Notes: generated from the sequence alone by a model not told the origin. A DNA stretch of 64,000 nucleotides from Rhizobium mesosinicum (GCF_019511345.1 NZ_JAEUAK010000015.1:1-64000); one strand, 5' to 3'. Counted from the first letter of the stretch, positions 42,520-51,463 are shown. A program made the numbers and translations.

Positions 42520-43089
42520 ATGACAGGATCCGTCGTCATATCCGGCTGCTCCGGCGGCGGGAAATCCACGCTTCTCGATGAACTTGCCCGGCGCGGTTAC
42601 GCCACCGTCGAAGAGCCCGGACGCCGGATCGTGAAGGAGGAGCTGGCCGGGCACGGCGCGGCCTTGCCCTGGGTCGATCCGGTGGCATTTGCCAGACGCG
42701 CAATCGCGATGGCGCTCGAGGATCAGACGCTGGCAGAAGCGCAGACTGGCTGGACATTCTTCGACCGCGGCCTGATCGATGCCGCCGCCGCGCTCCAGGC
42801 CGCGACCGGAGAAGCGGTGCTGGGGACGCTGCGCAACCGGCATCGTTATCACCAAACGGTATTCTTGACGCCGCCCTGGCCGGAGATCTATGTCAACGAT
42901 CCCGAGCGGCGGCATGGTTTTGAAGAGGCGGTTGCAGAATACGAGCGGCTGACTGCGGCCTATCCTGAAATCGGCTATGAAGTCCTCATCCTGCCGAAGA
43001 CTGACGTCGAAACCCGCGCGGATTTTCTGCTGCGCCGGCTGGCGGCTGATAATTTTCTGGGAACCAAGCGCGATCCTTCTCGTTCTTGA
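42520..43089 (+). CDS. AAA family P-loop ATPase
   Basis: A 189-residue single-domain P-loop protein of the predicted AAA_28/ATPase type. Walker A is SGCSGGGKSTLLDELA (residues 8-23). Further marks are EEPGRRIVKEEL (residues 30-41) and FFDRGLIDAAAAL, similar to the kinase-like Walker B of nucleotide kinases. It may be a small-molecule kinase or a nucleotide-dependent switch. AGGAG precedes the ATG at 42520. It follows the kinase gene after 34 bases and could be co-transcribed, with the terminator at 43168-43200 ending the unit. Confidence 0.8.
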   Translation: MTGSVVISGCSGGGKSTLLDELARRGYATVEEPGRRIVKEELAGHGAALPWVDPVAFARRAIAMALEDQTLAEAQTGWTFFDRGLIDAAAALQAATGEAVLGTLRNRHRYHQTVFLTPPWPEIYVNDPERRHGFEEAVAEYERLTAAYPEIGYEVLILPKTDVETRADFLLRRLAADNFLGTKRDPSRS

Positions 43090-43167
43090 TGCAACGCAGC
43101 AGCCTTGTTCCCCTCCCAAAGGTTGATCGTTCCCAGCGATCGCTGCGTTCATTCCTGTAAACGAAGA

Positions 43168-43200
43168 CCCTCGGTTCTACTCCCGGACCGAGGGTTTTTT
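43168..43200 (+). terminator. Intrinsic terminator after the AAA ATPase gene
   Basis: Stem CCCTCGGT (43168-43175) pairs with ACCGAGGG (43187-43194); loop TCTACTCCCGG; tail TTTTTT. It closes the operon that begins with PepSY, and lies just before the convergent TetR gene. Confidence 0.9.
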
Positions 43201-43209
43201 CTGGGATTA

Positions 43210-43830
43210 TCAGCCGCCATCCGATCCAGCCTTCAGATAGCCGATGACGGCGCGTTTGACGCGCAGCGTCAACCCGTTTCTGTCCTCCTCGCCATGCTCG
43301 CCGGCGGCATCGATCATGCCCTTGACGATCGCTACCACATCGCGCGCCGCGACATCGATATCGGGTTGCGCCGGCATGTCCGGCCGCAGCAGCGCATCGC
43401 GGGTGAGCTCGAAGAAGCGCCGCTTGACCTGCTCGGTCTCCGCATCGAGCGGCAGGCGCGCCTCTTCATAATCCAGCAGGCGGGCAAGGGCAGGGCGTTC
43501 AAGCTGCTGATGGACGCATGGGGCGATCAGAGCAGAGAGCGCCTCTTGCCCGGTCGGTTGATCGGCAGCACTTTCCGCATCTCTGATCAGTGACATGGTC
43601 TGCCGCAGGATCAGCGCGCCGATCAGCGCATCCTTGCGCGGGAAATACTGGTAGAGCGAGCCGACGCTGACGCCGGCCTTTTCCGCCACCGCATTGGTGG
43701 AAAAACCCTCGTGGCCGCGCTCTTCCAGAATGCGAGCCGCAGCCTCGACGATCGCGCTCACCGTGGCGAGCGAGCGGGCCTGTCTTGGCGTTTTTCTGGG
43801 CAAAGAGCGGCTTTCGGACATTGCTGGCAA
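43210..43830 (-). CDS. TetR family transcriptional regulator
   Basis: A 206-residue TetR-type repressor. The DNA-binding domain spans residues 18-65 (AIVEAAARILEERGHEGFST and the recognition helix VGSLYQYFPRKDALIGAL). The rest is the ligand-binding domain. It is divergent from an SDR gene at 44018; the palindrome at 43942-43957 lies between them and is the likely operator. The start could be ATG 43830 or 43821. Ligand unknown, but linkage suggests an aldehyde, ketone or alcohol. Confidence 0.9.
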   Translation of the reverse strand: MPAMSESRSLPRKTPRQARSLATVSAIVEAAARILEERGHEGFSTNAVAEKAGVSVGSLYQYFPRKDALIGALILRQTMSLIRDAESAADQPTGQEALSALIAPCVHQQLERPALARLLDYEEARLPLDAETEQVKRRFFELTRDALLRPDMPAQPDIDVAARDVVAIVKGMIDAAGEHGEEDRNGLTLRVKRAVIGYLKAGSDGG

Positions 43831-43941
43831 TAGGCTCTGAAATGCGAGTAGCGGAAACGCGAGTTATCGCTCACATTACAGGTGTCGGATCAAGCGCACA
43901 AGTGAGCGGGCAGTACAGCGAAGTCGAACTCATTTGACGCG

Positions 43942-43957
43942 TCACCGGGACCGGTGA
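43942..43957. promoter_or_regulatory. Candidate TetR operator palindrome
   Basis: TCACCGG-GA-CCGGTGA is a perfect inverted repeat, extended outward by GC pairs at 43939-43940/43959-43960. It lies in the 187-base gap between the TetR gene and the SDR gene, 60 bases before the SDR ATG. Position and symmetry fit a TetR-type operator. Confidence 0.5.
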
Positions 43958-44017
43958 TGCGCATACGCCTTGGCGTGCCTGCGATCGTCTGTGCGGGAAC
44001 AGAACGGAGAATGACAC

Positions 44018-44755
44018 ATGTCGACCGAGATCAAGACCGCCATCGTCACCGGCGCCTCCAGGGGCATTGGTGCGGCAATCGCCAGACAGCTCGCAGCCGA
44101 AGGCTTCCAGACCGTCGTCAATTATGCGGCAAGCGCCGCGCCGGCCGAAGAAGTGGTCGCAGCCATCAAGGGCGCCGGCGGCCAAGCGGTTGCCATCCGC
44201 GCCGATGTCTCCGATCCGCAAGCGGTCGCTGATCTCTTTGAGTGTGCCGAGGCGCAATTTGGGACCGTCGACGTTCTCGTCAACAATGCCGGCGTCACCA
44301 CCTTCGGCCCGCTTTCCGAAGTGAGCGACGAAGACTATCAGCGCCTGATCGCCGTGAACCTGACCGGCACTTTCAACGGGATGCGCGAGGGTGCAAGGCG
44401 GGTGCGCGACGGCGGCCGCATCATCAATCTCTCCACCAGCATCATCGGCCATTATTCGCCGGGCAATGCCGTCTACACCGCAACCAAGGCGGCGGTGGAA
44501 GCGATGACACATATCCTCGCAAAGGAGCTCGGCCCCCGCCGCATCACCGTCAATGCCGTAGCCCCCGGGCCGGTCGCAACCGAGCTGCTGCTGGCAGGCC
44601 GATCCCCGGAGCTGATCCGGCGGCTGACCAACGAGATCCCGCTCGGCCGGCTCGGTGAGCCGGAGGATATTGCCCGGATCGTGTCGTTTCTGGCGAGTGC
44701 GGAAAGCGGCTGGGTCAATGGGCAGGTGATCAGGGCGAATGGCGGGCGGAACTGA
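44018..44755 (+). CDS. SDR family oxidoreductase
   Basis: A 245-residue classical short-chain dehydrogenase. Cofactor motif VTGASRGIGAAIARQL (residues 10-25), NNAGV at about 90, catalytic Ser in NLSTSIIGHY and YTATKAAVEAM carrying Tyr and Lys. It oxidises or reduces an alcohol/ketone with NAD(P)(H); the substrate is not shown. The divergent TetR gene probably represses it. AGAACGGAGAATGACAC precedes the ATG. Confidence 0.92.
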   Translation: MSTEIKTAIVTGASRGIGAAIARQLAAEGFQTVVNYAASAAPAEEVVAAIKGAGGQAVAIRADVSDPQAVADLFECAEAQFGTVDVLVNNAGVTTFGPLSEVSDEDYQRLIAVNLTGTFNGMREGARRVRDGGRIINLSTSIIGHYSPGNAVYTATKAAVEAMTHILAKELGPRRITVNAVAPGPVATELLLAGRSPELIRRLTNEIPLGRLGEPEDIARIVSFLASAESGWVNGQVIRANGGRN

Positions 44756-44878
44756 GCTCCTCCGCAGCTTGACATGAAAAACGCCGGCGCGCATAAAAAC
44801 CATATGGGGTTGCGATCACCCCACGAGGCGACATGCCGAAGAATCGCGTCCATGAAACCGAACACCGGAGGACGCGTC

Positions 44879-45694
44879 ATGCCTTCATTTCTCGAAATAT
44901 CTTCAGACAAATTGCACCGTATGGTCGGCACACCCAATGCGCCTGTCATCGTCGACGTGCGCGTCGACGATGATTTCGCCCGTGATCCGAGGCTCGTGCC
45001 GGGCTCGGTCCGTAAATCCTATACCGATATCGACGAATGGGCGGCCGGCTTCGCCGGGCCGGTGGTCGTCGTTTGCCAGGCGGGGGGCAAGCTCAGCCAT
45101 GGGGTCGCCGCCCATATCCGCCATGCCGGCGGCGCGGCGGAGGTGTTGGAAGGCGGCTTCGAAGCCTGGATAGGCTCGGGCGGCCCGGCCGTTCCGGTCG
45201 ACAAGCTGCCGCCGCGCGACCGGCAGGGACGGACCGTGTGGGTTACCCGCGCGCGTCCGAAGATCGATCGCATCGCCTGTCCGTGGCTCATCCGACGCTT
45301 CGTCGATCCCGCCGCTGTTTTTTTGTTCGTGCCGACATCAGACGTCTTACTGGTTGCCGATCGCTTCGGCGCCGCGCCCTTCGATATAGAGGAAGTCTTC
45401 TGGAGCCATCGCGGCGAACGCTGTACCTTCGATGTGATGATCGAGGAATTCGGTCTTACGTCGGGGCCGCTGTCGAGGCTCGCAACGATAATTCGCGGCG
45501 CCGATACCGCCCGGCCAGACCTTGCTCCCGAAGCGGCCGGGCTGCTGGCTGCGTCACTCGGCCTGTCGCGCATGTTCGTCGACGACCTCAAGCAACTGGA
45601 TGCGGGCATGTTGCTCTACGATGCCTTCTACCGATGGTGCCGCGATGCCACGGACGAAACGCACAACTGGCCCTCCGCGAAAAAAGGAGGCTGA
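44879..45694 (+). CDS. chrB: Chromate resistance protein ChrB with rhodanese-like domain
   Basis: A 271-residue protein. Residues 1-105 resemble a rhodanese (VIVDVRVDDDFARDPRLVPG, then VVVVCQAGGKLSHGVAAHIR, with the Cys of the CxxG loop). Residues 120-271 are the ChrB C-terminal domain (WVTRARPKIDRIACPWLIRR, DAGMLLYDAFYRWCRDATDE). Classical ChrB has a different N-terminus, so this is the rhodanese-fused variety. ChrB proteins sense or help handle chromate next to ChrA. GGAGGACGCG before the ATG at 44879 fixes the start. It ends two bases before chrA. Confidence 0.88.
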   Translation: MPSFLEISSDKLHRMVGTPNAPVIVDVRVDDDFARDPRLVPGSVRKSYTDIDEWAAGFAGPVVVVCQAGGKLSHGVAAHIRHAGGAAEVLEGGFEAWIGSGGPAVPVDKLPPRDRQGRTVWVTRARPKIDRIACPWLIRRFVDPAAVFLFVPTSDVLLVADRFGAAPFDIEEVFWSHRGERCTFDVMIEEFGLTSGPLSRLATIIRGADTARPDLAPEAAGLLAASLGLSRMFVDDLKQLDAGMLLYDAFYRWCRDATDETHNWPSAKKGG

Positions 45695-45695
45695 C

Positions 45696-47099
45696 GTGAA
45701 CAGCGCCGTCACCGATGCGACGCCCGATACCAATACCGGCGCGTCGCCAAACCCGCATGGCGTGACCTTCGGCGAGGCCTTCCGCGTCTGGCTGCGCGTC
45801 GCCGCACTGAGCTTTGGCGGACCGGCCGGCCAGATCGCCGTCATGCACCGGATCGTCGTCGACGAGAAGAGATGGATCGGCGAGCAGCGTTTCCTGCATG
45901 CGCTGAACTATTGCATGCTGCTTCCGGGACCGGAGGCGCAGCAGCTTGCCATCTATATCGGCTGGCTGATGCACCGGACTGCCGGCGGTCTGGTCGCGGG
46001 CGTCCTGTTCGTGCTTCCCGGCTTCCTGTCCATCCTGGCGCTCAGCTATCTCTACGTGACCCTCGGCAGCGTCGATGCCGTCGAGGGCCTGTTCTTCGGC
46101 CTGAAGGCCGCCGTGCTTGCCGTCGTCATTCAGGCGGTCGTCAGGGTCGGCGGCCGCGCGCTGAAAAACCGGGCGATGATCGGGATCGCGGCAGCCGCTT
46201 TCCTGGCGATCTTCGTCCTGCATGTGCCTTTTCCCCTCATCATCCTCGCAGCCGCCATCATTGGCTTTCTGGGATCGAAATCGGGCTCCCGCCTGTTCCA
46301 GGGCGGTGGCGGGCACAAGGCAGCCGGCGGCGCGGTATTGTCCGACGCCGACGCGCTGCTCGGGGAAGACATACCCGATCATGCGCGACCGAACCTCCGC
46401 TGGTCGCTGAAGATCTCGTCGGTCCTGCTGGTGCTCTGGCTGCTGCCGCTTCTGCTGCTCTATCTCTTCCTCGGACCCGGCGATATCTTCACGCAGATCG
46501 GGGTGTTCTTCAGCAAGATGGCGATGGTGACGTTCGGCGGCGCTTACGCCGTGCTTGCCTATGTCGCGCAGGAGGCCGTCCAGCGCTTCGGATGGCTGAC
46601 GCCCACCGAGATGCTCGATGGTCTGGGCATGGCGGAAACGACGCCCGGGCCGCTGATCATGGTTCTCCAGTTCGTTGGCTTCATGGGCGCCTATCGCGAT
46701 CCCGGCAGCCTCTCTCCGATGACGGCAGCCACGCTCGCCGCCGTCCTGACGACATGGGTAACCTTCGTTCCCTGCTTTCTCTGGATCTTCCTCGGCGCCC
46801 CCTTCGTGGAGAAGCTGCGCGGCAACGCCGCGCTGGCAGGCGCGATGTCGGCCATCACGGCGGCGGTGGTCGGCGTCATCCTCAATCTGGCGATCTGGTT
46901 CGGCCTGCACTTCCTGTTCGGGCGTGCTGCGATTTACAGCATCGGACCCATCTCGATCGAGCTGCCTGTCTGGACGTCGCTGTCGCTACCGTCGCTATTG
47001 CTGAGCCTTGCGGCGGCAATCGCGATCTTCCGGTTCAAGCTGGCGGTCATTCCGGTGCTGCTCGGCTGCGCGGTGGCGGGAATGCTCTGGCCGGCTTGA
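45696..47099 (+). CDS. chrA: Chromate efflux transporter ChrA
   Basis: A 467-residue membrane protein of the long CHR type with two homologous halves, each of about six helices. The N-terminal CHR repeat starts FGEAFRVWLRVAALSFGGPA (residues 28-47), the second MAMVTFGGAYAVLAYVAQEA (near 275). Conserved LPGPEAQQLAIYIGW and ETTPGPLIMVLQFVGFMGAY are the paired PGP-type motifs. It exports chromate using the proton gradient. AAAGGAGG sits at the proper distance from the GTG at 45696, and only one base separates it from chrB. Confidence 0.93.
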   Translation: MNSAVTDATPDTNTGASPNPHGVTFGEAFRVWLRVAALSFGGPAGQIAVMHRIVVDEKRWIGEQRFLHALNYCMLLPGPEAQQLAIYIGWLMHRTAGGLVAGVLFVLPGFLSILALSYLYVTLGSVDAVEGLFFGLKAAVLAVVIQAVVRVGGRALKNRAMIGIAAAAFLAIFVLHVPFPLIILAAAIIGFLGSKSGSRLFQGGGGHKAAGGAVLSDADALLGEDIPDHARPNLRWSLKISSVLLVLWLLPLLLLYLFLGPGDIFTQIGVFFSKMAMVTFGGAYAVLAYVAQEAVQRFGWLTPTEMLDGLGMAETTPGPLIMVLQFVGFMGAYRDPGSLSPMTAATLAAVLTTWVTFVPCFLWIFLGAPFVEKLRGNAALAGAMSAITAAVVGVILNLAIWFGLHFLFGRAAIYSIGPISIELPVWTSLSLPSLLLSLAAAIAIFRFKLAVIPVLLGCAVAGMLWPA

Positions 47100-47220
47100 G
47101 GCCTTGCGGCCTTTGCCGGCAGCCGCATCATCGGAAAAACCGATGGCGCCATCGGTTTCTTCCGTTTTTCTTGCAGTTCGTAACGAGGCATCTGCTCTCC
47201 CAGCCAAGAAGGAGATGCAG

Positions 47221-47958
47221 GTGACTGAGATCAGAATAGAAGGCGCGGAGATTATCGTCGTGGGCGGTAGTTCCGGCATGGGGCTGGCCTCGGCGCGGCG
47301 GTTACTGGACGAGGGGGCACGGGTGACGATAGCCGGGCGCAGTGCGGAGAGGCTTGAAGCGGCACGGCGGGAACTCGGTCATCCCTCTGATCTTAAGACC
47401 GCCACACTCGATCTTACGCGGGAGGAGGAGGTTGCGGCCTTTTTTCGCGATTGCGGGCCGGTCGATCATATCGTCAGCACGGCGGCGGATATCGAGGGAG
47501 CCTACCAGTTGCTGCCGGATCTCAAGCTTTCAGCAGCGCAGCGGGTGGTCGAGAGCAAATTCTACGGGCCGCTGCTGCTTGCCAAATATGGCGCGCCCTG
47601 TCTGCCGCCGTCTGGCTCGATCACCTATACGTCAGGCGTCGCCGCCTATCGGCCGGCGGCACGGGGTTCGGTCGTTGCTGCCGTCAATGCGGCGCTGGAA
47701 GGGCTGGTGCGGGCGCTGGCGGTGGAGCTTGCGCCTCTGCGCATCAATGCAGTGTCGCCGGGATGGGTGGATACGCCAATCTGGAGTTTCGTGGCCGGCG
47801 ACGCCAAGCAGGCAACGCTGGAAGCGATGGCCATGCGTCTGCCGGCGGGGCGTGTCGGCAGACCCGAGGACATTGCCGATGCGATCCGCTTCCTCATCGG
47901 CAACGGCTTTACCACAGGCACTATCCTGCACGTCGAAGGCGGGCACCGGCTGGTCTGA
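47221..47958 (+). CDS. SDR family oxidoreductase
   Basis: A 245-residue short-chain dehydrogenase. VVGGSSGMGLASARRL (residues 13-28) is the cofactor motif with GGSSGMG in place of TGxxxGxG. Catalytic positions are unusual: where YxxxK is expected the sequence reads YRPAARGSVVAAVNAALEG, so the usual Tyr-Lys pair is not evident. The function is therefore uncertain. AAGGAG abuts an ATG at 47215, so the GTG at 47221 with 6-base spacing is the better start. It is convergent with, and overlaps by 38 bases, the disrupted LysR gene. Confidence 0.85.
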   Translation: MTEIRIEGAEIIVVGGSSGMGLASARRLLDEGARVTIAGRSAERLEAARRELGHPSDLKTATLDLTREEEVAAFFRDCGPVDHIVSTAADIEGAYQLLPDLKLSAAQRVVESKFYGPLLLAKYGAPCLPPSGSITYTSGVAAYRPAARGSVVAAVNAALEGLVRALAVELAPLRINAVSPGWVDTPIWSFVAGDAKQATLEAMAMRLPAGRVGRPEDIADAIRFLIGNGFTTGTILHVEGGHRLV

Positions 47959-48844
47959 CCGGCCGCAGGTCCTCGCTTGCCATGACGATCAATGAAGAGA
48001 GCGCCGGTCGCTGCACACGCCGGCGCCGCCACAGCATGATCAGCGAAACGGCGGGTGTATCACCTGGCCAGGGCAGTTCCCCGACATCGCCGCGCTCGGC
48101 GGCCGGAGTGATGGCCAGACGCGGAACAAGACCGTAACCGGCGCCGGATGCGACGAGGCGGATGATCGTCTGGATGCTGTCGGCTTGGGTAACGATATCG
48201 GGCGGGGCAATGCCTGCCTCGGCGAAGGCGGTATCGAACAGGCGGCGATAGACGCAACCGGTTTGCGTGGCGATGAAGGGCAGGTGGCTCAGATCTGCAA
48301 GGCTTTCGGGCGGCGTAGCTGTGGAATTGCGGCCTTCAATCAGCACCAGCGGCTATCGCGAGACGAGACGGGTCACGAAACGTTCGTCCTGTTCTCCGCG
48401 ATCGAATGTGAAGGCGATATCGATCGAGCCATCTTGCAGCCGCTGCTGCAATTCACCGCTGCCGGCGATCTTCAGCGTCACAGCGATATCGGCATGGGCC
48501 TCGCGAAACCGCGACAAAAAGGGCGCGAGTTTCTCCGCTGCGATGGTTTCGAGCGTACCGATCGTCAGAACCCCTTTCTCAAGACCGGCAGCGGCGCGGA
48601 TCGCGGTCTTTGCCTCGTCGTTCAGAGCTAGGATTTCTTCGGCATAGGATTTCAACGTGTCACCGGCCGGTGTCAGAGTCACGCCTTGCCGGGTACGCTC
48701 AAAAACCCGGGTGCCCAGTTCCTCTTCGAGCGCCTGCATCTGGTCGCTGATGCTCGACTGGGCGAGATTGGCCTCGCTTGCGGCGCGGGTGAAATTTCCG
48801 TGTCTTGCGACGGCAAGGAAGGTCTTCAGTTGGCGTGGGTTCAT
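47921..48844 (-). pseudogene. LysR family regulator interrupted by an in-frame TAG
   Basis: A 307-codon LysR frame (MNPRQLKTFLAVARHGNFTR at the N-terminus, HTH SSISDQMQALEEELG). The frame is perfect from 48844 down to 47921 except for one amber codon, TAG at 48353-48355, between VTRLVSR and PLVLIEGRNS. The two flanks are in the same frame and together give a normal-length protein, so a single base change (for example GAG to TAG) explains it. The truncated 163-residue product would keep DNA binding but lack most of the effector domain. Divergent gene: the toroid protein at 49017. Confidence 0.85.
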
Positions 48845-49016
48845 CTCGATCTCCGTGCGCTCCAGGGCAAGGATAGGCACTCCTATATCAGGCGGCCATG
48901 CGCAGAGGGAGTCTCCGGGTGGCGGGAGTCCCTGCGTCGAGTCGCGCAATATTGACGGCAGACGCGTGCTTGGCCAAACTTTAGACCGTCTTCGCAAGCG
49001 ACAGGGAGCCTTGTCG

Positions 49017-50006
49017 ATGCCTTCAGAGACTTCCGTGATCGGCTGGCTGCTCACCTCCGATCCCGCCATCCGCTGGCAGGTGCTGCGCGATCTTCTGGAC
49101 GCGCCGGAACCCGTCTGGTCTGCCGAGCGGCAGAAGGTCGAGCGGGAGGGGTGGGGCGCCAAGCTGTTGTCCTTTCAGGATGCCGATGGGCAGTGGGCGG
49201 GCGGCTCGTTCCTTCCCCGCGATTTCACGCGCGAGGAGTGGCAGGCGACCGGCCAGCCTTGGACGGCGACGAACTTTTCGCTGACGCAGCTTCGCGAATT
49301 CGGGCTCGATCCACGCTCCGAAAGCGCCAGGAGAACTGTCGCGCTCATTGGCGCCAATTGCCGCTGGGATGAAGGCGGACAACCCTTCTGGGAGGGCGAG
49401 GTGGAGGAATGCATCAATGGCCGAACGGTTGGCGACGGCGCCTATTTCGGCGTCGATGTCTCGGCCATCGTCGAAAGATTGCTCGGCGAGCGGCAGTCCG
49501 ACGGCGGCTGGAACTGCGAACGGGCGAATGGCTCGCTGCGTTCCTCCTTCCACACAACGATCAATGTGCTGGAAGGACTTCTGGAATATGAGCGAGCGAC
49601 GGGCGGCACGGAGCAATCGCGCGAGGCAAGACGGTCGGGGGAGGATTATCTGCTGGCGCGGCACCTGATGTGGCGACTCAGCACCGGCGAGCCGGTCGAC
49701 GAGAAGTTCATGCAATTTCTGCACCCGAACCGCTGGCGCTTCGATGTGCTGCGGGGGCTCGACTATTTTCGCGCCTCAAGCTTGCTGACCGGGGCTGCGC
49801 CCGATGTGCGGCTGAAGGAGGCAATCAGATACCTCCGATCGCGGCGACTGCAAGATGGTCGCTGGCCGCTCGACTGGCGCGTCTCCGGCCGGACCTGGTT
49901 CGTAATGGATGACGGCGAGGGTGAACCCTCCCGCTGGGTGACGCTCAGGGCGCTCAGGGTGCTGAAATGGTGGGATAGCCGGCAGACCGAACATGCCGCA
50001 GCGTGA
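49017..50006 (+). CDS. Terpene-cyclase-like alpha/alpha-toroid protein
   Basis: A 329-residue soluble protein of the squalene cyclase / prenyltransferase-like (alpha/alpha)6 barrel type. Repeats with QW-type pattern are seen: FQDADGQWAGGSFLPRDF (residues 51-68), LLGERQSDGGWNCERANGSL (156-175), and RLQDGRWPLDWRVSGRTWF near 285. The DxDD acid motif of true cyclases is absent, so a lipid-binding or different hydrolytic role is possible. AGGGAG precedes the ATG. Divergent from the LysR pseudogene, which may once have controlled it. Confidence 0.75.
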   Translation: MPSETSVIGWLLTSDPAIRWQVLRDLLDAPEPVWSAERQKVEREGWGAKLLSFQDADGQWAGGSFLPRDFTREEWQATGQPWTATNFSLTQLREFGLDPRSESARRTVALIGANCRWDEGGQPFWEGEVEECINGRTVGDGAYFGVDVSAIVERLLGERQSDGGWNCERANGSLRSSFHTTINVLEGLLEYERATGGTEQSREARRSGEDYLLARHLMWRLSTGEPVDEKFMQFLHPNRWRFDVLRGLDYFRASSLLTGAAPDVRLKEAIRYLRSRRLQDGRWPLDWRVSGRTWFVMDDGEGEPSRWVTLRALRVLKWWDSRQTEHAAA

Positions 50007-50294
50007 GGCTGCTGCGACATCCGGCATTATGAGGGAAAATAATGGTTTAGGCCGGAGTTCTGAAGGACGAAAGCCTGGCTCGAAATCTTCCATCGTATCG
50101 AGAAACCAGCTGGTCGTGCCGCGGTTGGCTTCAAGAACGAAGTTTTGCAGCGCGTTGCGGCCGTCAGGCATCACGGGAGTTCCCCGCTTTAAGAAGGCCT
50201 ATCTCTGAGATTGATTTCCATTGATGTGCGTCAATGCCGGATGGTGGGCCCGGATGCAGTCTTTTTGTTGTCATCGAATGGAGTGGAGCTAGCG

Positions 50295-50747
50295 ATGGAC
50301 GAGGCGATCAGGAAGACGATCCAGGCGATACTGGATGGGCAGCGGATCATGAGCGTCGCGACACTCAGACCCGACGGGTGGCCACAGGCAACGACGGTCG
50401 GCTACGTCAATGACGGGCTGACGCTCTATTTTCTCTGCAGCCCGGACAGCCAGAAGGCTGCCAATCTGGCGCGGGACAACAGGATGTCGCTGACGATCAA
50501 CCCGGACGCAGGCCAGCTGATGCAGATAACAGGCCTGTCAATGGCAGCGCGTGCCGAGAAGGTGAAAGACCCTGACGAGGCCGACAGGGTGCTTCAACTG
50601 ATGCCGGCGAAATATCCTGTTCAGGAGGGTCTGAAGATCGCCATGCCGACGCGGGATCAGATCTGCATCTTCCGCGTCGCGCCGAAGGTGATTTCGGTGC
50701 TCGATTATTCCAAGGGGTTCGGGCACGCGGATCTCGTCACCCTCTGA
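50295..50747 (+). CDS. Pyridoxamine 5'-phosphate oxidase-like flavin protein
   Basis: A 150-residue split-barrel protein of the PNPOx-like superfamily. Family strands are RIMSVATLRPDGWPQATTVG (residues 17-36), LYFLCSPDSQKAANLARDNR and SLTINPDAGQLMQITGLSMA. Such proteins bind FMN, F420 or heme, and many function in detoxification rather than B6 synthesis. The conserved end (ICIFRVAPKVISVLDYSKGFG) is present. GGAGCTAGCG precedes the ATG at 50295. Monocistronic. Confidence 0.87.
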   Translation: MDEAIRKTIQAILDGQRIMSVATLRPDGWPQATTVGYVNDGLTLYFLCSPDSQKAANLARDNRMSLTINPDAGQLMQITGLSMAARAEKVKDPDEADRVLQLMPAKYPVQEGLKIAMPTRDQICIFRVAPKVISVLDYSKGFGHADLVTL

Positions 50748-50793
50748 CGCGTGCCACGCAGAGGGGCGCAGCTTCGTTTGGACAGCGTGGATG

Positions 50794-50950
50794 TCAGGCG
50801 CCCTTGGTGACCTTGGCAGCGCCCCAGAGCGAGCCGGGATTAACACGGTTGGGATGACGTGCCAGCATGGCGTCGAACAGTTGGCGCGCTGTCCTCGTTT
50901 CCAGCTCCAGCCTGCCGACGGCGACGATTTGGTGATGACCGTCGTTACCC
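50794..50950 (-). pseudogene. Possible 3' remnant of a gene next to the Rrf2 regulator
   Basis: About fifty codons on the minus strand read as protein: ETRTARQLFDAMLARHPNRV then NPGSLWGAAKVTKGA, ending at 50794. Upstream the frame decays into GC-rich noise and there is no start codon or ribosome binding site. The block lies directly downstream of the Rrf2 gene, in its orientation, so it could be the tail of a lost co-transcribed gene. I cannot name the family. Confidence 0.35.
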
Positions 50951-51007
50951 GCAGCTACGGTTGCCGGTAAGGCAGGCGTCAGGCATTGCTGACAAGGATG
51001 GCGCCGG

Positions 51008-51445
51008 TCACGCCCGCTTTTCCGCCTGGGCGGAAGCCATAGCGATCTCGCCGATTTCGGCCAACGTGACCTGCTCGAATTCCCGCTCAAGCGTCTGCTC
51101 GGCGCTTTCAAAGGCGCGCTGCAGCTTGCCATTGGCGGCGCGCTCGACCGGGCAGGACGGATGATCGTTGGAAAGCGGCGCATCAAGGATCGTTTCGCCC
51201 TGCAGGGCGCGTTGCACATCCAGAATGGTAATCTCTGCCAACGGCCTTGTCAGCGACCAGCCGCCGCCGCGGCCGCCCTCGGATTCGACGATGCCGTACT
51301 GGCGCAGCGACGCCATGGTGCGGCGAACGACGACGGGATTGGTGTTGAGCATCTGGGCGATGCGCTCGCTTGTTTCCCTGCCGCCAAGCAGTCCCATATG
51401 GACGAGGACATGAATCATCCGCGCCAGTCTTCCGTCTTGCCGCAT
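51008..51445 (-). CDS. Rrf2 family transcriptional regulator
   Basis: A 145-residue Rrf2-type regulator. Winged helix at residues 8-68 (ARMIHVLVHMGLLGGRETSE, then VVRRTMASLRQYGIVESEGG, with the RGGGWSL wing). The C-terminal part holds one Cys (SCPVERAANGKL), so a 2Fe-2S site of the three-Cys type is not supported. It is divergent from the hydrolase at 51588; the CGTAACA-N5-TGTTACG palindrome at 51464-51482 lies 19 bases before its start codon and suggests autoregulation and control of the hydrolase. Confidence 0.9.
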   Translation of the reverse strand: MRQDGRLARMIHVLVHMGLLGGRETSERIAQMLNTNPVVVRRTMASLRQYGIVESEGGRGGGWSLTRPLAEITILDVQRALQGETILDAPLSNDHPSCPVERAANGKLQRAFESAEQTLEREFEQVTLAEIGEIAMASAQAEKRA

Positions 51446-51463
51446 CTGTGCCTCTTTCGATAG

